DNA of 64,000 bases from Burkholderia cenocepacia (GCF_014211915.1 NZ_CP060041.1:248001-312000), one strand, 5' to 3'. Positions 43,848 to 52,825 are shown, counted from the first letter of the stretch. A program made the numbers and translations. The notes: generated by a model from the letters alone, not told the origin.

Positions 43848-44768
43848 TTGTTCGATCTCACGTCCCTCGCCCTGTTCGTCCGTGCAGCCGAGCTGGGCAG
43901 CCTGTCGCGCGCCGCGCAACAGTCCCACATGTCGCTTTCCACCGCAAGCCGCAGGATCGCGCTGCTCGAGCATCACTTTCGCGTGGTGCTGCTGAACCGC
44001 ACGGTGGCCGGCGTCGAACTCACGCCCGCCGGCGAAGCGCTGTTGCGCCACGCGACCGACCTGCTGCTGCGCACCGATGCGATCTACTGCGAACTGTCCG
44101 ACTATACGAAAGGCGCGGTCGGCCGCGTCCGCGTGTTCGCGAACATCTCGGCGATCAGCCAGGATCTGCCCGATCAGTTGCGCACCTTTTCGCAACGCTA
44201 TCGCGACATCAAGCTGCAGATCAGCGAGCTGAGAAGTTCCGACATCCTGCAGGCGCTGCGCGAAGGCCGCGCGGACGTCGGCATCGTCACGTCGCGCACC
44301 GCGCCCGAGGGCATCCACCTCGCGCCTTACTGCATGGATCGGGCCAGCGTGGTCGTCCCCGACGACTACCCGCTCAGCGGCGATTCGATCGATTTCAGCG
44401 CGTTGCTCGACCACGATCTGGTCGCGCTCGACGACCGCTCGGAACTCACGCGTTCGCTCGTCAGGGAAGCGGCGCTGCTCGGCAAGTCGGTCCGTTTCCG
44501 CGTGCAGGTGCAGAGCTTCGAAGCCATGTGCCGGCTGATCGCGGCAGGGCAAGGCATCGGCATCCTGCCCGAACGCGCGGTCGCGCTGTTTCGCGAACCG
44601 ATGCGCCTGCGTTTCATTCGCCTCAACGATCCGTGGGCCAATCGCGTCATGTCGGTCGGCATTCGCGCCGGCGCCGTGCCGCTGCCGACGCGCAAGCTGT
44701 TCGAGTTCCTCGCCTCGTTCGCGCCGCCTTCGCTCGTCTCCGGTGAAGCCGGGCAATCGAACGACTGA
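43848..44768 (+). CDS. LysR-family regulator (DmlR/TtuA-like)
   Basis: A 306-residue LysR protein: FDLTSLALFVRAAELGSLSRAAQQSHMSLSTASRRIALLEHHF is the HTH, LNRTVAGVELTPAGEALLRHA the wing. The start is TTG at 43848 with a CCGGAG site 8 bases before. It lies between the divergent MFS and the downstream dehydrogenase pair, as in the ttu tartrate regulon layout (regulator, transporter, tartrate dehydrogenase). Confidence 0.88.
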   Translation: MFDLTSLALFVRAAELGSLSRAAQQSHMSLSTASRRIALLEHHFRVVLLNRTVAGVELTPAGEALLRHATDLLLRTDAIYCELSDYTKGAVGRVRVFANISAISQDLPDQLRTFSQRYRDIKLQISELRSSDILQALREGRADVGIVTSRTAPEGIHLAPYCMDRASVVVPDDYPLSGDSIDFSALLDHDLVALDDRSELTRSLVREAALLGKSVRFRVQVQSFEAMCRLIAAGQGIGILPERAVALFREPMRLRFIRLNDPWANRVMSVGIRAGAVPLPTRKLFEFLASFAPPSLVSGEAGQSND

Positions 44769-45071
44769 CTGCGCCGCCACGCGTGCGCGCGCGCCGGCGT
44801 GTTGCAGATTTTCGAAGGTCCCGTTCACGAATCCGCACTTCCTGCCGATGCCGGCGACGCAGTAGATTCGACGGACAGATTCAATAGTCCGCCGGTTACC
44901 GCAACGGAAGAGACACGGGAGACATGCCGACGCGATCCGAGGGGAATCGGATGCAGCGTTGCGTATCAAAGGCCGCCGCGCAGCAGTTCGACGCGGCCCG
45001 GCTCGCGCAGCTTCCCCATGTCTGCCCCTCCCGTGCGGGACGCCAGCTTCATCATGGAGGCTTCCCGCAAC
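44769..45071. other. Intergenic region before the tartrate dehydrogenase-like gene
   Basis: About 300 bases containing the presumed promoter of the dehydrogenase operon. No gene and no clear operator seen. Confidence 0.4.
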
Positions 45072-46175
45072 ATGAAGAACCCGCACCGCATCGCGGTCAT
45101 CGCCGGCGACGGCATCGGCAAGGAAGTGATGCCCGAAGGCCTGCGCGTGCTGCGCGCCGCCGCGGATCGCTTCGACATTCCGCTGGCGTTCGACGAATTC
45201 GGCGACTGGTGTACCGATCACTACGTGCGCCACGGCACGATGATGCCGGCCGACTGGGCGCGGCAGATCGGCGCGCACGACGCCATTTTCTTCGGGGCCG
45301 TCGGCGCGCCCGATATCGTGCCGGACCACGTCGCCGTGTGGGAATCGCTGATCAAGATCCGGCGCGAGTTCGATCAATACGTGAACCTGCGCCCGGTGCG
45401 CCTGATGCCGGGCGTGCCCGCGCCGCTCGCCGGGCGCCAGCCGGGCGACATCGACTTCATCGTCGTGCGCGAGAACACGGAAGGCGAGTATTCGTCGGTG
45501 GGCGGCCGGATGTTTACCGGAACCGACCGCGAGATCGCCGTGCAGCAGTCGGTTTTCTCGCGCGTCGGCGTCGACCGCGTGCTCAGGTTCGCATTCGAAC
45601 TCGCCCGCTCGCGCCCGCGCAAGCAGCTGACGGCGGCGACGAAATCCAACGGCATCTCGATCACCATGCCGTTCTGGGACGAGCGCCTCGCCGAAATGGC
45701 CCGGTCGTTCCCGGACATCGAAACGCGCAAATATCACATCGACATACTGTGCGCGCACTTCGTCCAGAATCCGGATCGCTTCGACGTCGTCGTCGCCTCG
45801 AACCTGTTCGGCGACATCCTGTCCGACCTCGGCCCCGCGTGTACCGGCACGATCGGCATCGCGCCGTCGGCGAACCTGAACCCGGAGCGGCGCTTCCCTT
45901 CGCTGTTCGAGCCGGTGCACGGCTCGGCGCCCGACATCGCGGGCCGCGGCATCGCGAACCCGATCGGGCAGATCTGGTCTGCCGCGTTGCTGCTTCAACA
46001 CCTCGGTCGCGGCGAATCGCGCTACGAAGCCGCGGCCGCCGAAATCGTCGCGGCGATCGAATCCGTGCTCATCGCCGGCCCACACACCCGCGACATGGGC
46101 GGCACGGCCAGCACCGAAGAACTGGGCGCCGCGATTGCACACACCATCGCGAATCCCGCATCGATCGAGGAATGA
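45072..46175 (+). CDS. Tartrate dehydrogenase/D-malate dehydrogenase-like
   Basis: A 367-residue beta-decarboxylating dehydrogenase of the isopropylmalate/isocitrate dehydrogenase superfamily, TDH/DmlA branch. It has HRIAVIAGDGIGKEVMPEGLRVL, WESLIKIRREFDQYVNLRPVRL, ENTEGEYSSVGG, catalytic Lys and Asp in ATKSNGI and NLFGDILSDLGP, and SANLNPERRFPSLFEPVHGSAPDIAGRGIANP. It converts tartrate or D-malate with NAD. The ATG at 45072 lies 11 bases after GGAGG; 45054 is a possible earlier start. The aldehyde dehydrogenase follows after 3 bases. Confidence 0.88.
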   Translation: MKNPHRIAVIAGDGIGKEVMPEGLRVLRAAADRFDIPLAFDEFGDWCTDHYVRHGTMMPADWARQIGAHDAIFFGAVGAPDIVPDHVAVWESLIKIRREFDQYVNLRPVRLMPGVPAPLAGRQPGDIDFIVVRENTEGEYSSVGGRMFTGTDREIAVQQSVFSRVGVDRVLRFAFELARSRPRKQLTAATKSNGISITMPFWDERLAEMARSFPDIETRKYHIDILCAHFVQNPDRFDVVVASNLFGDILSDLGPACTGTIGIAPSANLNPERRFPSLFEPVHGSAPDIAGRGIANPIGQIWSAALLLQHLGRGESRYEAAAAEIVAAIESVLIAGPHTRDMGGTASTEELGAAIAHTIANPASIEE

Positions 46176-46178
46176 CCC

Positions 46179-47627
46179 ATGCAATTTGATCACTACATCG
46201 ACAACGCCCGCGTCGTGCCGAATACCGGCGCGCGAATCGACGTCGTCGACCCGAGCACCGGCGAACCGTTCGCGACGATCGCGCGCGGCGATGCGACGGA
46301 CGTGCAGCACGCCGTTTCCGCCGCACAGCGCGCGATGGGCGACACGCTCGACGGCCCGTGGGCGAAGCTGTCGCCGGTCGAACGCAGCAACCTGCTGTTC
46401 GCGTACGCCGCGGCCGTCTCGCAGCATGCGGACGAACTCGCGCAGCTCGAAGCGCGCGACACGGGCAAGGCGCTGAACACCGCCCGTACCGATGCCGCGG
46501 TGCTCGCGCGCTACCTCCAGTACTACGCCGGATGCGTCGACAAGCTGCACGGCGACACACTGCCCTACACCGCCGGGTTCACGGTATTGACGGTGCGCGA
46601 ACCGATCGGCGTGACCGGTCACATCATTCCGTGGAATTACCCGATGCAGATCTACGGTCGCTCGGTCGGCGCGTCGCTCGCCGCCGGCAATGCGTGCGTG
46701 GTTAAACCGGCGGAGGACGCGAGCCTGTCCATTCTGCGGCTGGCGGAAATCGCGGCCGAGGTCGGCTTTCCGGCCGGCACCATCAACGTCGTCACGGGGC
46801 TGGGCGGCGAAGCCGGCGCGGCCCTATCGGCCCATCCCGGCATTCGTCACATCTCGTTTACCGGATCGACGGGAACGGGCGCGCTGGTCGGCCGTGCGGC
46901 CGCCGAGCGTCACTGCCCGGCAGTGCTCGAGCTGGGCGGCAAGTCGCCGCAATTGCTGTTCGACGATGCCGATCTCGATCAGGCGCTGCCCGTCATCGTC
47001 AACGCGATCGTGCAGAACGCGGGGCAGACCTGCTCGGCCGGGAGCCGCCTGCTCGTCCAGCGCACCGTCTACGAACGCGTGCTCGATCGCCTCGCGCAGC
47101 AATTCGAGCGGCTGCGTTCGGGGCCGCCGTCGATGAATCTGGAGATGGGGCCGCTCGTCAATGCAAAGCAGCATGCACGGGTGCGGGCCATCGTCGAGCG
47201 CGCGCAGGCCGACGGCATTCGCGTGGCGGCGCGCGGCACCATCGCGGCCGGCGCATCGGGCGCAGGCTACTACCAGGAAGCGGTGCTGTTCCGCGACGTG
47301 CCGCCCGACAGCGAGCTCGCGCAGGAAGAGGTATTCGGCCCGGTGCTCGCGGCCATGCCGTTCGACGACGAAGACGCGGCGGTCGCCCTCGCGAACGGCA
47401 CGCAGTATGGCCTCGTCGCGGGTGTCTGGACCCGCGACGGCGCCCGCGCGCTGCGGCTCGCGCGCAAGCTGCAGGCCGGACAGGTCTTCATCAACAACTA
47501 CGGCGCGGGCGGCGGCGTGGAACTGCCGTTCGGCGGCGTGAAGGCAAGCGGGTATGGCCGCGAGAAAGGCTTCGAGGCATTGCTCGGCTTTACCGCGCTG
47601 AAGACCATCGCGATCCGGCACGATTGA
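46179..47627 (+). CDS. NAD(P)-dependent aldehyde dehydrogenase
   Basis: A 482-residue ALDH. GHIIPWNYPMQIYGRSVGASLAAGNACVVKPAE is the cofactor region, HISFTGSTGTGALV follows, the catalytic Glu is in VLELGGKSPQ and the catalytic Cys in NAGQTCSAGSRL. GVELPFGGVKASGYGREKG is the usual C-terminal block. It is 3 bases after the tartrate dehydrogenase-like gene, so the operon probably oxidises a semialdehyde formed from, or feeding into, that step. Confidence 0.9.
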   Translation: MQFDHYIDNARVVPNTGARIDVVDPSTGEPFATIARGDATDVQHAVSAAQRAMGDTLDGPWAKLSPVERSNLLFAYAAAVSQHADELAQLEARDTGKALNTARTDAAVLARYLQYYAGCVDKLHGDTLPYTAGFTVLTVREPIGVTGHIIPWNYPMQIYGRSVGASLAAGNACVVKPAEDASLSILRLAEIAAEVGFPAGTINVVTGLGGEAGAALSAHPGIRHISFTGSTGTGALVGRAAAERHCPAVLELGGKSPQLLFDDADLDQALPVIVNAIVQNAGQTCSAGSRLLVQRTVYERVLDRLAQQFERLRSGPPSMNLEMGPLVNAKQHARVRAIVERAQADGIRVAARGTIAAGASGAGYYQEAVLFRDVPPDSELAQEEVFGPVLAAMPFDDEDAAVALANGTQYGLVAGVWTRDGARALRLARKLQAGQVFINNYGAGGGVELPFGGVKASGYGREKGFEALLGFTALKTIAIRHD

Positions 47628-47675
47628 TCGCGGCCACGCTGCGACGGCCGTTCGGGCCGTCGCCGGAGAATCGCC

Positions 47676-47896
47676 ATGTCCCGACTGACCATCGTGGGCG
47701 CCGGCCGCGTCGGCCAGACGCTCGGCAACCCGATCGTCGCGAACCGTGTCGTCGACGTGGGGCAAATCTACGCTCGTGACATCGCGTGCGCGCGCGCCGC
47801 CGTGGCATTCGTCGGCACCGGCCGACCGGTCGATGATCTCGATCGCGTCGAGCCCGACGACATCTGGCTGCTGTCGGTACCGGATACCCGGATACG
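47676..47896 (+). pseudogene. Truncated Rossmann-type (DUF2520-like) oxidoreductase
   Basis: MSRLTIVGAGRVGQTLGNPIV... then VVDVGQIYARDIACARAAVAFVGTGRPVDDLD and PDDIWLLSVPDT look like the first 70 residues of a Rossmann/DUF2520-type protein (usual length near 280). After about 47896 similarity is lost and the sequence runs into the 3' end of the oppositely oriented cysteine synthase-like gene. The join after QTLG also looks shortened. I read this as a gene remnant cut by rearrangement. Confidence 0.6.
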
Positions 47897-47910
47897 ATCC
47901 CCAAAAGCCA

Positions 47911-48849
47911 TCAACCGATCGTTTGCGCGAACGACTTCAGATACTTCATGCCCGTGTCGCACATGATCGTCACGATCGTGGCGTCCGGGCCGAGCCGTTC
48001 GGCGAGTCGCAATGCGCCGGTTACGTTGGCGCCGGTCGACGTACCGCAGAACAGCCCCTCCTCCGCGGCCAGTCGGAACGCCATGGCTCTTGCGTCCTCC
48101 GTCGAGACACGCTCGAGCTCGTCGGCGATGCCGTCGCGCCAAAGCGGCACGACATAGCCCGCGCCGATCCCGTCGATCTTGTGCGCGCCGGTCGGTCCAC
48201 CCGACAGCACCGCCGATTCGGCCGGCTCGACACCGGCGATCCGGATGCGTGCGTCATGCTCGCGCAAGCGCCGCGAAATCCCGCGCAGCGACGCAGCCGT
48301 ACCGACGCTCTGGACGAAACCGTCGAGACGGCCGCCGGTCTGCTCCCAGATCTCGTCGGCCATCTTCGTATAGGCGTCGAGCTGATCGGTGTTTTCCATC
48401 TGCGCGGTGATGTATGCGCCCGTCTCGCCGGCAATCCGATGCGCTTCGCGAATCATGTCCTTCGTCAGCTTCTCGGTTTGCCTGCCGTTGTCGCTCGGGA
48501 CGAGCGTCAGCTTCGCGCCAAGCAGGCGCATGTGATCGAGCTTCTCCTTCGAGAACGCATCCGACGAGACCAGATGCAGCGGATGCCGCTTGACGGCGCA
48601 CACCAGCGCGAGCGACACACCCGTGCTGCCGCCGGTGTACTCGACCACCGCGCCGTCGGGCTTCAGGCGCCCATCGCGCTCGGGCGCTTCGATCATCGCG
48701 AGCGCGATCCGGTCTTTCATGCTGCCGGTCGGATTCTGACTTTCGAGCTTGACGAACAGACGCGCGCCGTTCTTCGGGACAACGTGTCGTAACGGGACGA
48801 GCGACGTGTTGCCGATCGTGTCGAGGATGCTGCCGGGAGTCGATTTCAT
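47911..48849 (-). CDS. Cysteine synthase/cystathionine beta-synthase family enzyme
   Basis: A 312-residue fold-type II PLP enzyme. The PLP lysine is in KLESQNPTGSMKDRIALAMIE; VEYTGGSTGVSLALVCA is the phosphate/substrate loop, and GLFCGTSTGANVTGAL the C-terminal loop. The NPTGSMKDR and YTGGSTG versions differ from housekeeping CysK/CysM (NPxxSVKDR, TSGNTG), so a substrate other than O-acetylserine plus sulfide is likely. It is 46 bases after a MAPEG gene on the same strand and probably part of the regulon marked by the promoter element at 49362-49430. Confidence 0.87.
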   Translation of the reverse strand: MKSTPGSILDTIGNTSLVPLRHVVPKNGARLFVKLESQNPTGSMKDRIALAMIEAPERDGRLKPDGAVVEYTGGSTGVSLALVCAVKRHPLHLVSSDAFSKEKLDHMRLLGAKLTLVPSDNGRQTEKLTKDMIREAHRIAGETGAYITAQMENTDQLDAYTKMADEIWEQTGGRLDGFVQSVGTAASLRGISRRLREHDARIRIAGVEPAESAVLSGGPTGAHKIDGIGAGYVVPLWRDGIADELERVSTEDARAMAFRLAAEEGLFCGTSTGANVTGALRLAERLGPDATIVTIMCDTGMKYLKSFAQTIG

Positions 48850-48895
48850 GTTGACCTCTGAAGTGAGCGAACGGGCAAGACCAGGCGGGTAGCCG

Positions 48896-49303
48896 TCAGG
48901 TCGCGCGACCGAGCAGCGCGACAGCGAACGTGAGCGTTGCCGCGAAGCCGGTCAGGAAAGCGATCGTGCGGACAACCGGAATGCCGGCGGCGTAGACGAC
49001 GTAGTGAACCAGTCGCGCCCCCAGATAGAGCCTGGCCGAGAACGCCGTCGCCGGGCTGCTCGCCCCCGTCATTGCGCACATCAATACGAGCGGGGCGAAC
49101 ACGGCAAGATTCTCGATCGCGTTCGCATGCGCACGCCGTGCGCGTTCCGCCCATGGCGGATCGGGCGGATGGGACGGATCGGGATTGCTCAAGGCCGCCA
49201 TCAGGCCACGCGTCATGATTCTGGCCAGCATGTAAGGAATCCACATCAGCAGCGTCGCGATCGCGGTCAGCGTCAGCAGGTGAAGTTCTGGCGAAAATGT
49301 CAT
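48896..49303 (-). CDS. MAPEG-family membrane protein
   Basis: A 135-residue, four-helix membrane protein of the MAPEG family (eicosanoid/glutathione metabolism type): MWIPYMLARIMTRG, ERARRAHANAIENLAVFAPLVLM with the family ERxxxAHxNxxEN signature, and YLGARLVHYVVYAAGIPVVRT. Bacterial MAPEG proteins may conjugate glutathione to lipophilic compounds. GAGG precedes the ATG at 49303. It is the first gene of a two-gene operon with the cysteine synthase-like enzyme, and its promoter carries the element shared with the SDR at 52826. Confidence 0.88.
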   Translation of the reverse strand: MTFSPELHLLTLTAIATLLMWIPYMLARIMTRGLMAALSNPDPSHPPDPPWAERARRAHANAIENLAVFAPLVLMCAMTGASSPATAFSARLYLGARLVHYVVYAAGIPVVRTIAFLTGFAATLTFAVALLGRAT

Positions 49304-49361
49304 CGGATTGGCCTCTATCTGACTGAGCCGCAGGCGGGATCTGCGGATGCCGGAAATGCTT

Positions 49362-49430
49362 CGCAGTCTAGACTCGGGACGAGGCCGCTCGCCATAGTCA
49401 TAAATGACATTAATAGCGACATTCACGACA
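49362..49430 (-). promoter_or_regulatory. Shared operator/promoter, copy 1 (MAPEG operon)
   Basis: Bases 49394-49430 hold a 37-bp element that matches 52628-52664 (opposite strand) at 33 of 37 positions, including a 19-base identical core TAAATGACATTAATAGCGA. Then, on the MAPEG side, CTAGACTGCG (minus strand, 49362-49371) lies 22 bases away; the other copy has the same decamer at 21 bases. TAGACT fits a -10 box. The arrangement looks like an activator site over the -35 of the MAPEG promoter, 58-90 bases before the start codon. Confidence 0.8.
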
Positions 49431-49524
49431 CCCATTCGACATGAAAGCCGCTATCCGTCCGACCGGAAATCCGATGCATGGGCGGGGGTAGCGCAGCGCG
49501 CCACGCGCCGCCCGCTGCATTCAA

Positions 49525-50391
49525 TCAGACCGTACGCGACACGAGCTCGCCCAGAACCGTGTCCAGTGCAACATGGCCGCGCAGGATTTCGTCAGGACCG
49601 CTTTCGAAATCGATCCAGCCTTCGTTGAAGCCGTCCAGCATGCGCATGCGGGGAAGCGAATGCTTCATGCCCTGCGCGCGAAACAGCGCTTCCCACGTTC
49701 GTCTGTCGACGACTTCCGCGCGCACGTCCCGGCCCAACACGCGAGCGAAAGCCAGCGCGAGATCGTTGGGGCTCACCTGGCGCGGGCCTTCGAGCTCGAC
49801 GACACGCACCCCGCTCCACGTCTGCTGGAGCAGTTCCGCCGCCACGCGGCCGACGTCCGCCGTGGCGACCATCGGCACGGGCTTGTCGAGCGGCTGCAGG
49901 TAACTGGCGACGACGCCCTCGTCGCGCGCGGACGCGACATCCCATGCGGCGTTCTCCATGAACCAGCCGGGCCGCAGGAACGTCACCGGCATCGGCATCT
50001 CGCGCAGCGCCTGCTCCATCAGCGCGAGTTGCGTGAGCAGATTGGGCTCGTCGGCCTGCGCGCCGATCGTCGACAGACACACGACCTTGTCGGGGCGCGC
50101 CTTCAGCAGCGCGGCGGATACGGCCTCGATCACCTTCCGCGCTTCGGGAAACCCGGGCGCCGGATCGAACACCGGCGGCAGCAGGATGAACACGCCCGTC
50201 GCGCCGGCGAATGCGTCGGCGAGCGACGCCGGGTCTTCCATGAAAGCCGTCGCGATCTCGCACCCGCGCGCCGCCCATGCCGCTGCCCGCGTCGCGTCGC
50301 GCACGACCGCGCGCACGGGCCGTCCCGAGGCCAGCAGTTCATGGGCCAGTGCGCCGCCGACCTTGCCGGTGATTCCTGTGATTGCATACAT
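49525..50391 (-). CDS. NmrA-family NAD(P)-binding protein
   Basis: A 288-residue atypical SDR of the NmrA/HSCARG type: MYAITGITGKVGGALAHELLASGRPVRAVVRD is the dinucleotide-binding start (GITGKVGG), and LRPGWFMENAAWDVA is typical of the group. Members act as redox sensors or isoflavone-reductase-like enzymes. The ATG at 50391 with GGAG upstream is preferred over a longer in-frame start at 50523. It is divergent from the LysR at 50601. Confidence 0.86.
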   Translation of the reverse strand: MYAITGITGKVGGALAHELLASGRPVRAVVRDATRAAAWAARGCEIATAFMEDPASLADAFAGATGVFILLPPVFDPAPGFPEARKVIEAVSAALLKARPDKVVCLSTIGAQADEPNLLTQLALMEQALREMPMPVTFLRPGWFMENAAWDVASARDEGVVASYLQPLDKPVPMVATADVGRVAAELLQQTWSGVRVVELEGPRQVSPNDLALAFARVLGRDVRAEVVDRRTWEALFRAQGMKHSLPRMRMLDGFNEGWIDFESGPDEILRGHVALDTVLGELVSRTV

Positions 50392-50600
50392 TGCTCGTTC
50401 TCCATGTGTGAATACGTGGATCGCATTCTGGACAAACGCCGGCCGAAACAAAACGACATGGATGGCATCAGATAAGTGACAACGTGTCATTAATTCGGCA
50501 TGATCGACATGGAGGCCCGGCATGGCTACGCTGTGCGGCGTCGGCGTGTCGGCCTTCAGTGGGTCGTGCGCGATCCGCCACCGTATTCAGTCGAACCACC

Positions 50601-51533
50601 ATGAGATCCAGTAGCGAGAAGCTGTCAGGCAGCATCAGCGTGTTCGCCGCCGTCGTCGATGCCGGGACGTTTTCGGCTGCCGCCGACGTCATCGGCATGA
50701 CGCCGCCGGGCGTCAGTCGCGCGATCGCGCGGCTGGAGAAAAGGCTGAACATCCGGCTGTTCAACCGAACGACGCGATCGGTGTCGCTGACCGAAGAGGG
50801 CCGCCGCTTTTACGAGCAGGTCATGCCCCATCTCGCCGGGCTGGAGGAAGCCGCCGCGGCGGCTGCGGGCGGCGTCTCCGCCGTGCGCGGCAAGCTGCGC
50901 ATCAATCTGGATCCGGTCGTCTACCGGGCCATTCTCGGGCCACGACTCGATGCGTTCATGGACGCGCATCCCGAACTCGAAATCGAGCTCATCGCGCGAG
51001 ACAGCCTGGGCGACCTCGTAATGGACGGCTTCGACCTCGCCGTGCGCTTCGGCGAACCGCGGGCATCCAGCCTGATCGCGAGAAAGCTGCTCGATACCGG
51101 CGTCGTGACGGTCGCGGCGCCCTCGTACATCGCGCGCCGGGGCCGGCCGGCCAAACCCGAGGATCTCGAAAACCGGCACCACCGCTGCCTCGAATTTCGC
51201 AATCCGGAGACGGGCAAGCCGTTCGCGTGGGAATTCCATCGCAAGCGCAAACGCATCGTGGTCGACACTCGGGGACGCCTCACGGTCAACGATCCGGGCG
51301 CACTGCTCAACGCGTGCCTCGCCGGTTCCGGCATTGCGCAGATGCTGCTGCTCGGTGCCGAGCCGCTGATCGCCGACGGCCGGTTGATCAACCTCTTTCC
51401 CGAATGGGCCGACGAGCGGTATCCGCTATACGCGTATTACCCGTCCCGGCATCACGTGCCGGCCAAGACCCGCGCATTCCTGGACTTCATGGTCGAACTG
51501 ACGGGCATTCACGGGGGCGGCGGCGCGCGCTAG
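50601..51533 (+). CDS. LysR-family regulator
   Basis: A 310-residue LysR protein of the CrgA/DmlR-like group: GSISVFAAVVDAGTFSAAADVIGMTPPGVSRAIARLEKRL, NRTTRSVSLTEEGRRFYEQV. The effector domain contains GFDLAVRFGEPRASSLIARKLLDTGVVTVAAP. It is divergent from the NmrA-like gene (210-base gap) and likely regulates it. The C-terminus is Gly-rich but of normal length. Confidence 0.88.
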   Translation: MRSSSEKLSGSISVFAAVVDAGTFSAAADVIGMTPPGVSRAIARLEKRLNIRLFNRTTRSVSLTEEGRRFYEQVMPHLAGLEEAAAAAAGGVSAVRGKLRINLDPVVYRAILGPRLDAFMDAHPELEIELIARDSLGDLVMDGFDLAVRFGEPRASSLIARKLLDTGVVTVAAPSYIARRGRPAKPEDLENRHHRCLEFRNPETGKPFAWEFHRKRKRIVVDTRGRLTVNDPGALLNACLAGSGIAQMLLLGAEPLIADGRLINLFPEWADERYPLYAYYPSRHHVPAKTRAFLDFMVELTGIHGGGGAR

Positions 51534-51665
51534 TGCTGTTCCGGCGGCGCCCACGGACCTCGTTTCGGCATTCGCAGCGCACGACAGCACCGCTGTCGAC
51601 GCAGCGACGACGTTCGAGCCGGACCGCTCACCGTTGGCGAAGCAGTGCCGGCCGTACCGGGCACG

Positions 51666-52628
51666 CTACCGATTGTCGGCACGCAATTCCCGCACGCCTC
51701 GACCGAGCCTGCGACGCAGCAAGGCCCGCAACGTCGCCGAATCCGCGTAGCCCACCTCGCTCGCGATCGTCTCCAGGTCGTACCCCATCGACACGAGGGT
51801 CTGCGCCCGTTCGATTCGCAGATCCTGGAAGAACGCCAAGGGCGACTTCCCGAGTACCGCCTCGGTACGGCGTTGCAACGTGCGCGGTCCGACGGCTAGT
51901 GCGGCTGCCGCGGTCTGAAGCGAGAAACCGAGGGAAAGATGCTCGCGGGCCCAGCGCTCGAATCGCGCGATCAATGGATCGGCGTGTGCAAGGTAATCCG
52001 GAATGATGTATTCGGCCTGCGACGAACGCTTGTCGATCAGCATGAAGCGGGCCACGAGCGTGGCCAGTTCGGGACTGGCCTGACGCAGCAACCACAGCGC
52101 GAGGTCGAGATGGCCCATCGCCGACCCTGCCGTGACCACGCGATCCGCGGCGACGACCATGCGCGAATCGTTCAGATCCACTGCCGGATAACGTTGACGG
52201 AAAAAAGGCGACAGCGACCAGGTGGTCGTCGCCTCGCGATGATCCAGCAGCCCGGCTTCGGCCAGCAAGAACGTACCGATACAAGCGGCGGCGACGCCTA
52301 CGCCGTCGGCATGCCACGCACGAAGGTGCGCCATCGCATCGCACACGTCTCGACGCTGCAGCGTCTCGATCAGGCGCTCCGGCTCCCTGATACCGGGCGC
52401 GGGCACGGCCACCCAGTCCGTGTGGCGTACGCTGCTGGCCGGCTCCACCTGCATCGACAGTCCATGCGCAGTGCGAACGCGTTTGCGCACGCCCGCCACC
52501 GTCACGTCGAAGGGCGGTGCGGCGAAGCCCTGGGCTGCAGCCAGTTCGTTGGCCATCGCAAAGGTATCCAGCAGTACCGTCAGCCCGGTGTCGAACAGAC
52601 CCTCGAGGGCCAGGATCGTCAATCTCAT
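51666..52628 (-). CDS. GlxA-family AraC-type regulator
   Basis: A 320-residue regulator with an N-terminal DJ-1/PfpI-like domain (MRLTILALEGLFDTGLTVLLDTFAMANEL, GVAAACIGTFLLAEAGLLDHREATTTW) and a C-terminal AraC HTH (LGFSLQTAAAALAVGPRTLQRRTEAVLG, then YADSATLRALLRRRLG). This is the GlxA/FtrA architecture. The ATG at 52628 gives a normal GlxA start but has no Shine-Dalgarno; its first base is the edge of the 37-bp element, so translation may be leaderless. It is the best candidate to bind that element and to activate both the divergent SDR gene and the MAPEG operon. Confidence 0.88.
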   Translation of the reverse strand: MRLTILALEGLFDTGLTVLLDTFAMANELAAAQGFAAPPFDVTVAGVRKRVRTAHGLSMQVEPASSVRHTDWVAVPAPGIREPERLIETLQRRDVCDAMAHLRAWHADGVGVAAACIGTFLLAEAGLLDHREATTTWSLSPFFRQRYPAVDLNDSRMVVAADRVVTAGSAMGHLDLALWLLRQASPELATLVARFMLIDKRSSQAEYIIPDYLAHADPLIARFERWAREHLSLGFSLQTAAAALAVGPRTLQRRTEAVLGKSPLAFFQDLRIERAQTLVSMGYDLETIASEVGYADSATLRALLRRRLGRGVRELRADNR

Positions 52629-52695
52629 GTCGTAAACATCGCTATTAATGTCATTTACGACTATAGCCCGGTTTCCGGGCAAAGCCTAGACTGCG
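52628..52695 (+). promoter_or_regulatory. Shared operator/promoter, copy 2 (SDR/GlxA)
   Basis: Bases 52628-52664 carry the 37-bp element also found at 49394-49430. In this copy the outer parts are perfect arms, GTCGTAAA (52629-52636) and TTTACGAC (52654-52661). CTAGACTGCG follows at 52686-52695, 21 bases past the element, as in copy 1 (22 bases). It therefore points at the SDR gene (start 52826) and abuts the start codon of the GlxA-type regulator, which it may also autoregulate. Confidence 0.8.
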
Positions 52696-52825
52696 TGGCA
52701 ACGTGGTGAAGACATCAGCTGCCTCGGTTTTCGATTACGTCACACGTTTCATCTCGACCGCATCGGGACTGCACGGACGGATGCGGTTGCGGTCCTCTAA
52801 CCTCATTGGCTGGGAAACACTCAAC

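Noticed and set aside
43755..46622. 955-codon minus-strand frame over LysR, tartrate dehydrogenase and aldehyde dehydrogenase
   Set aside because: Shadow frame; the plus-strand genes are well supported.
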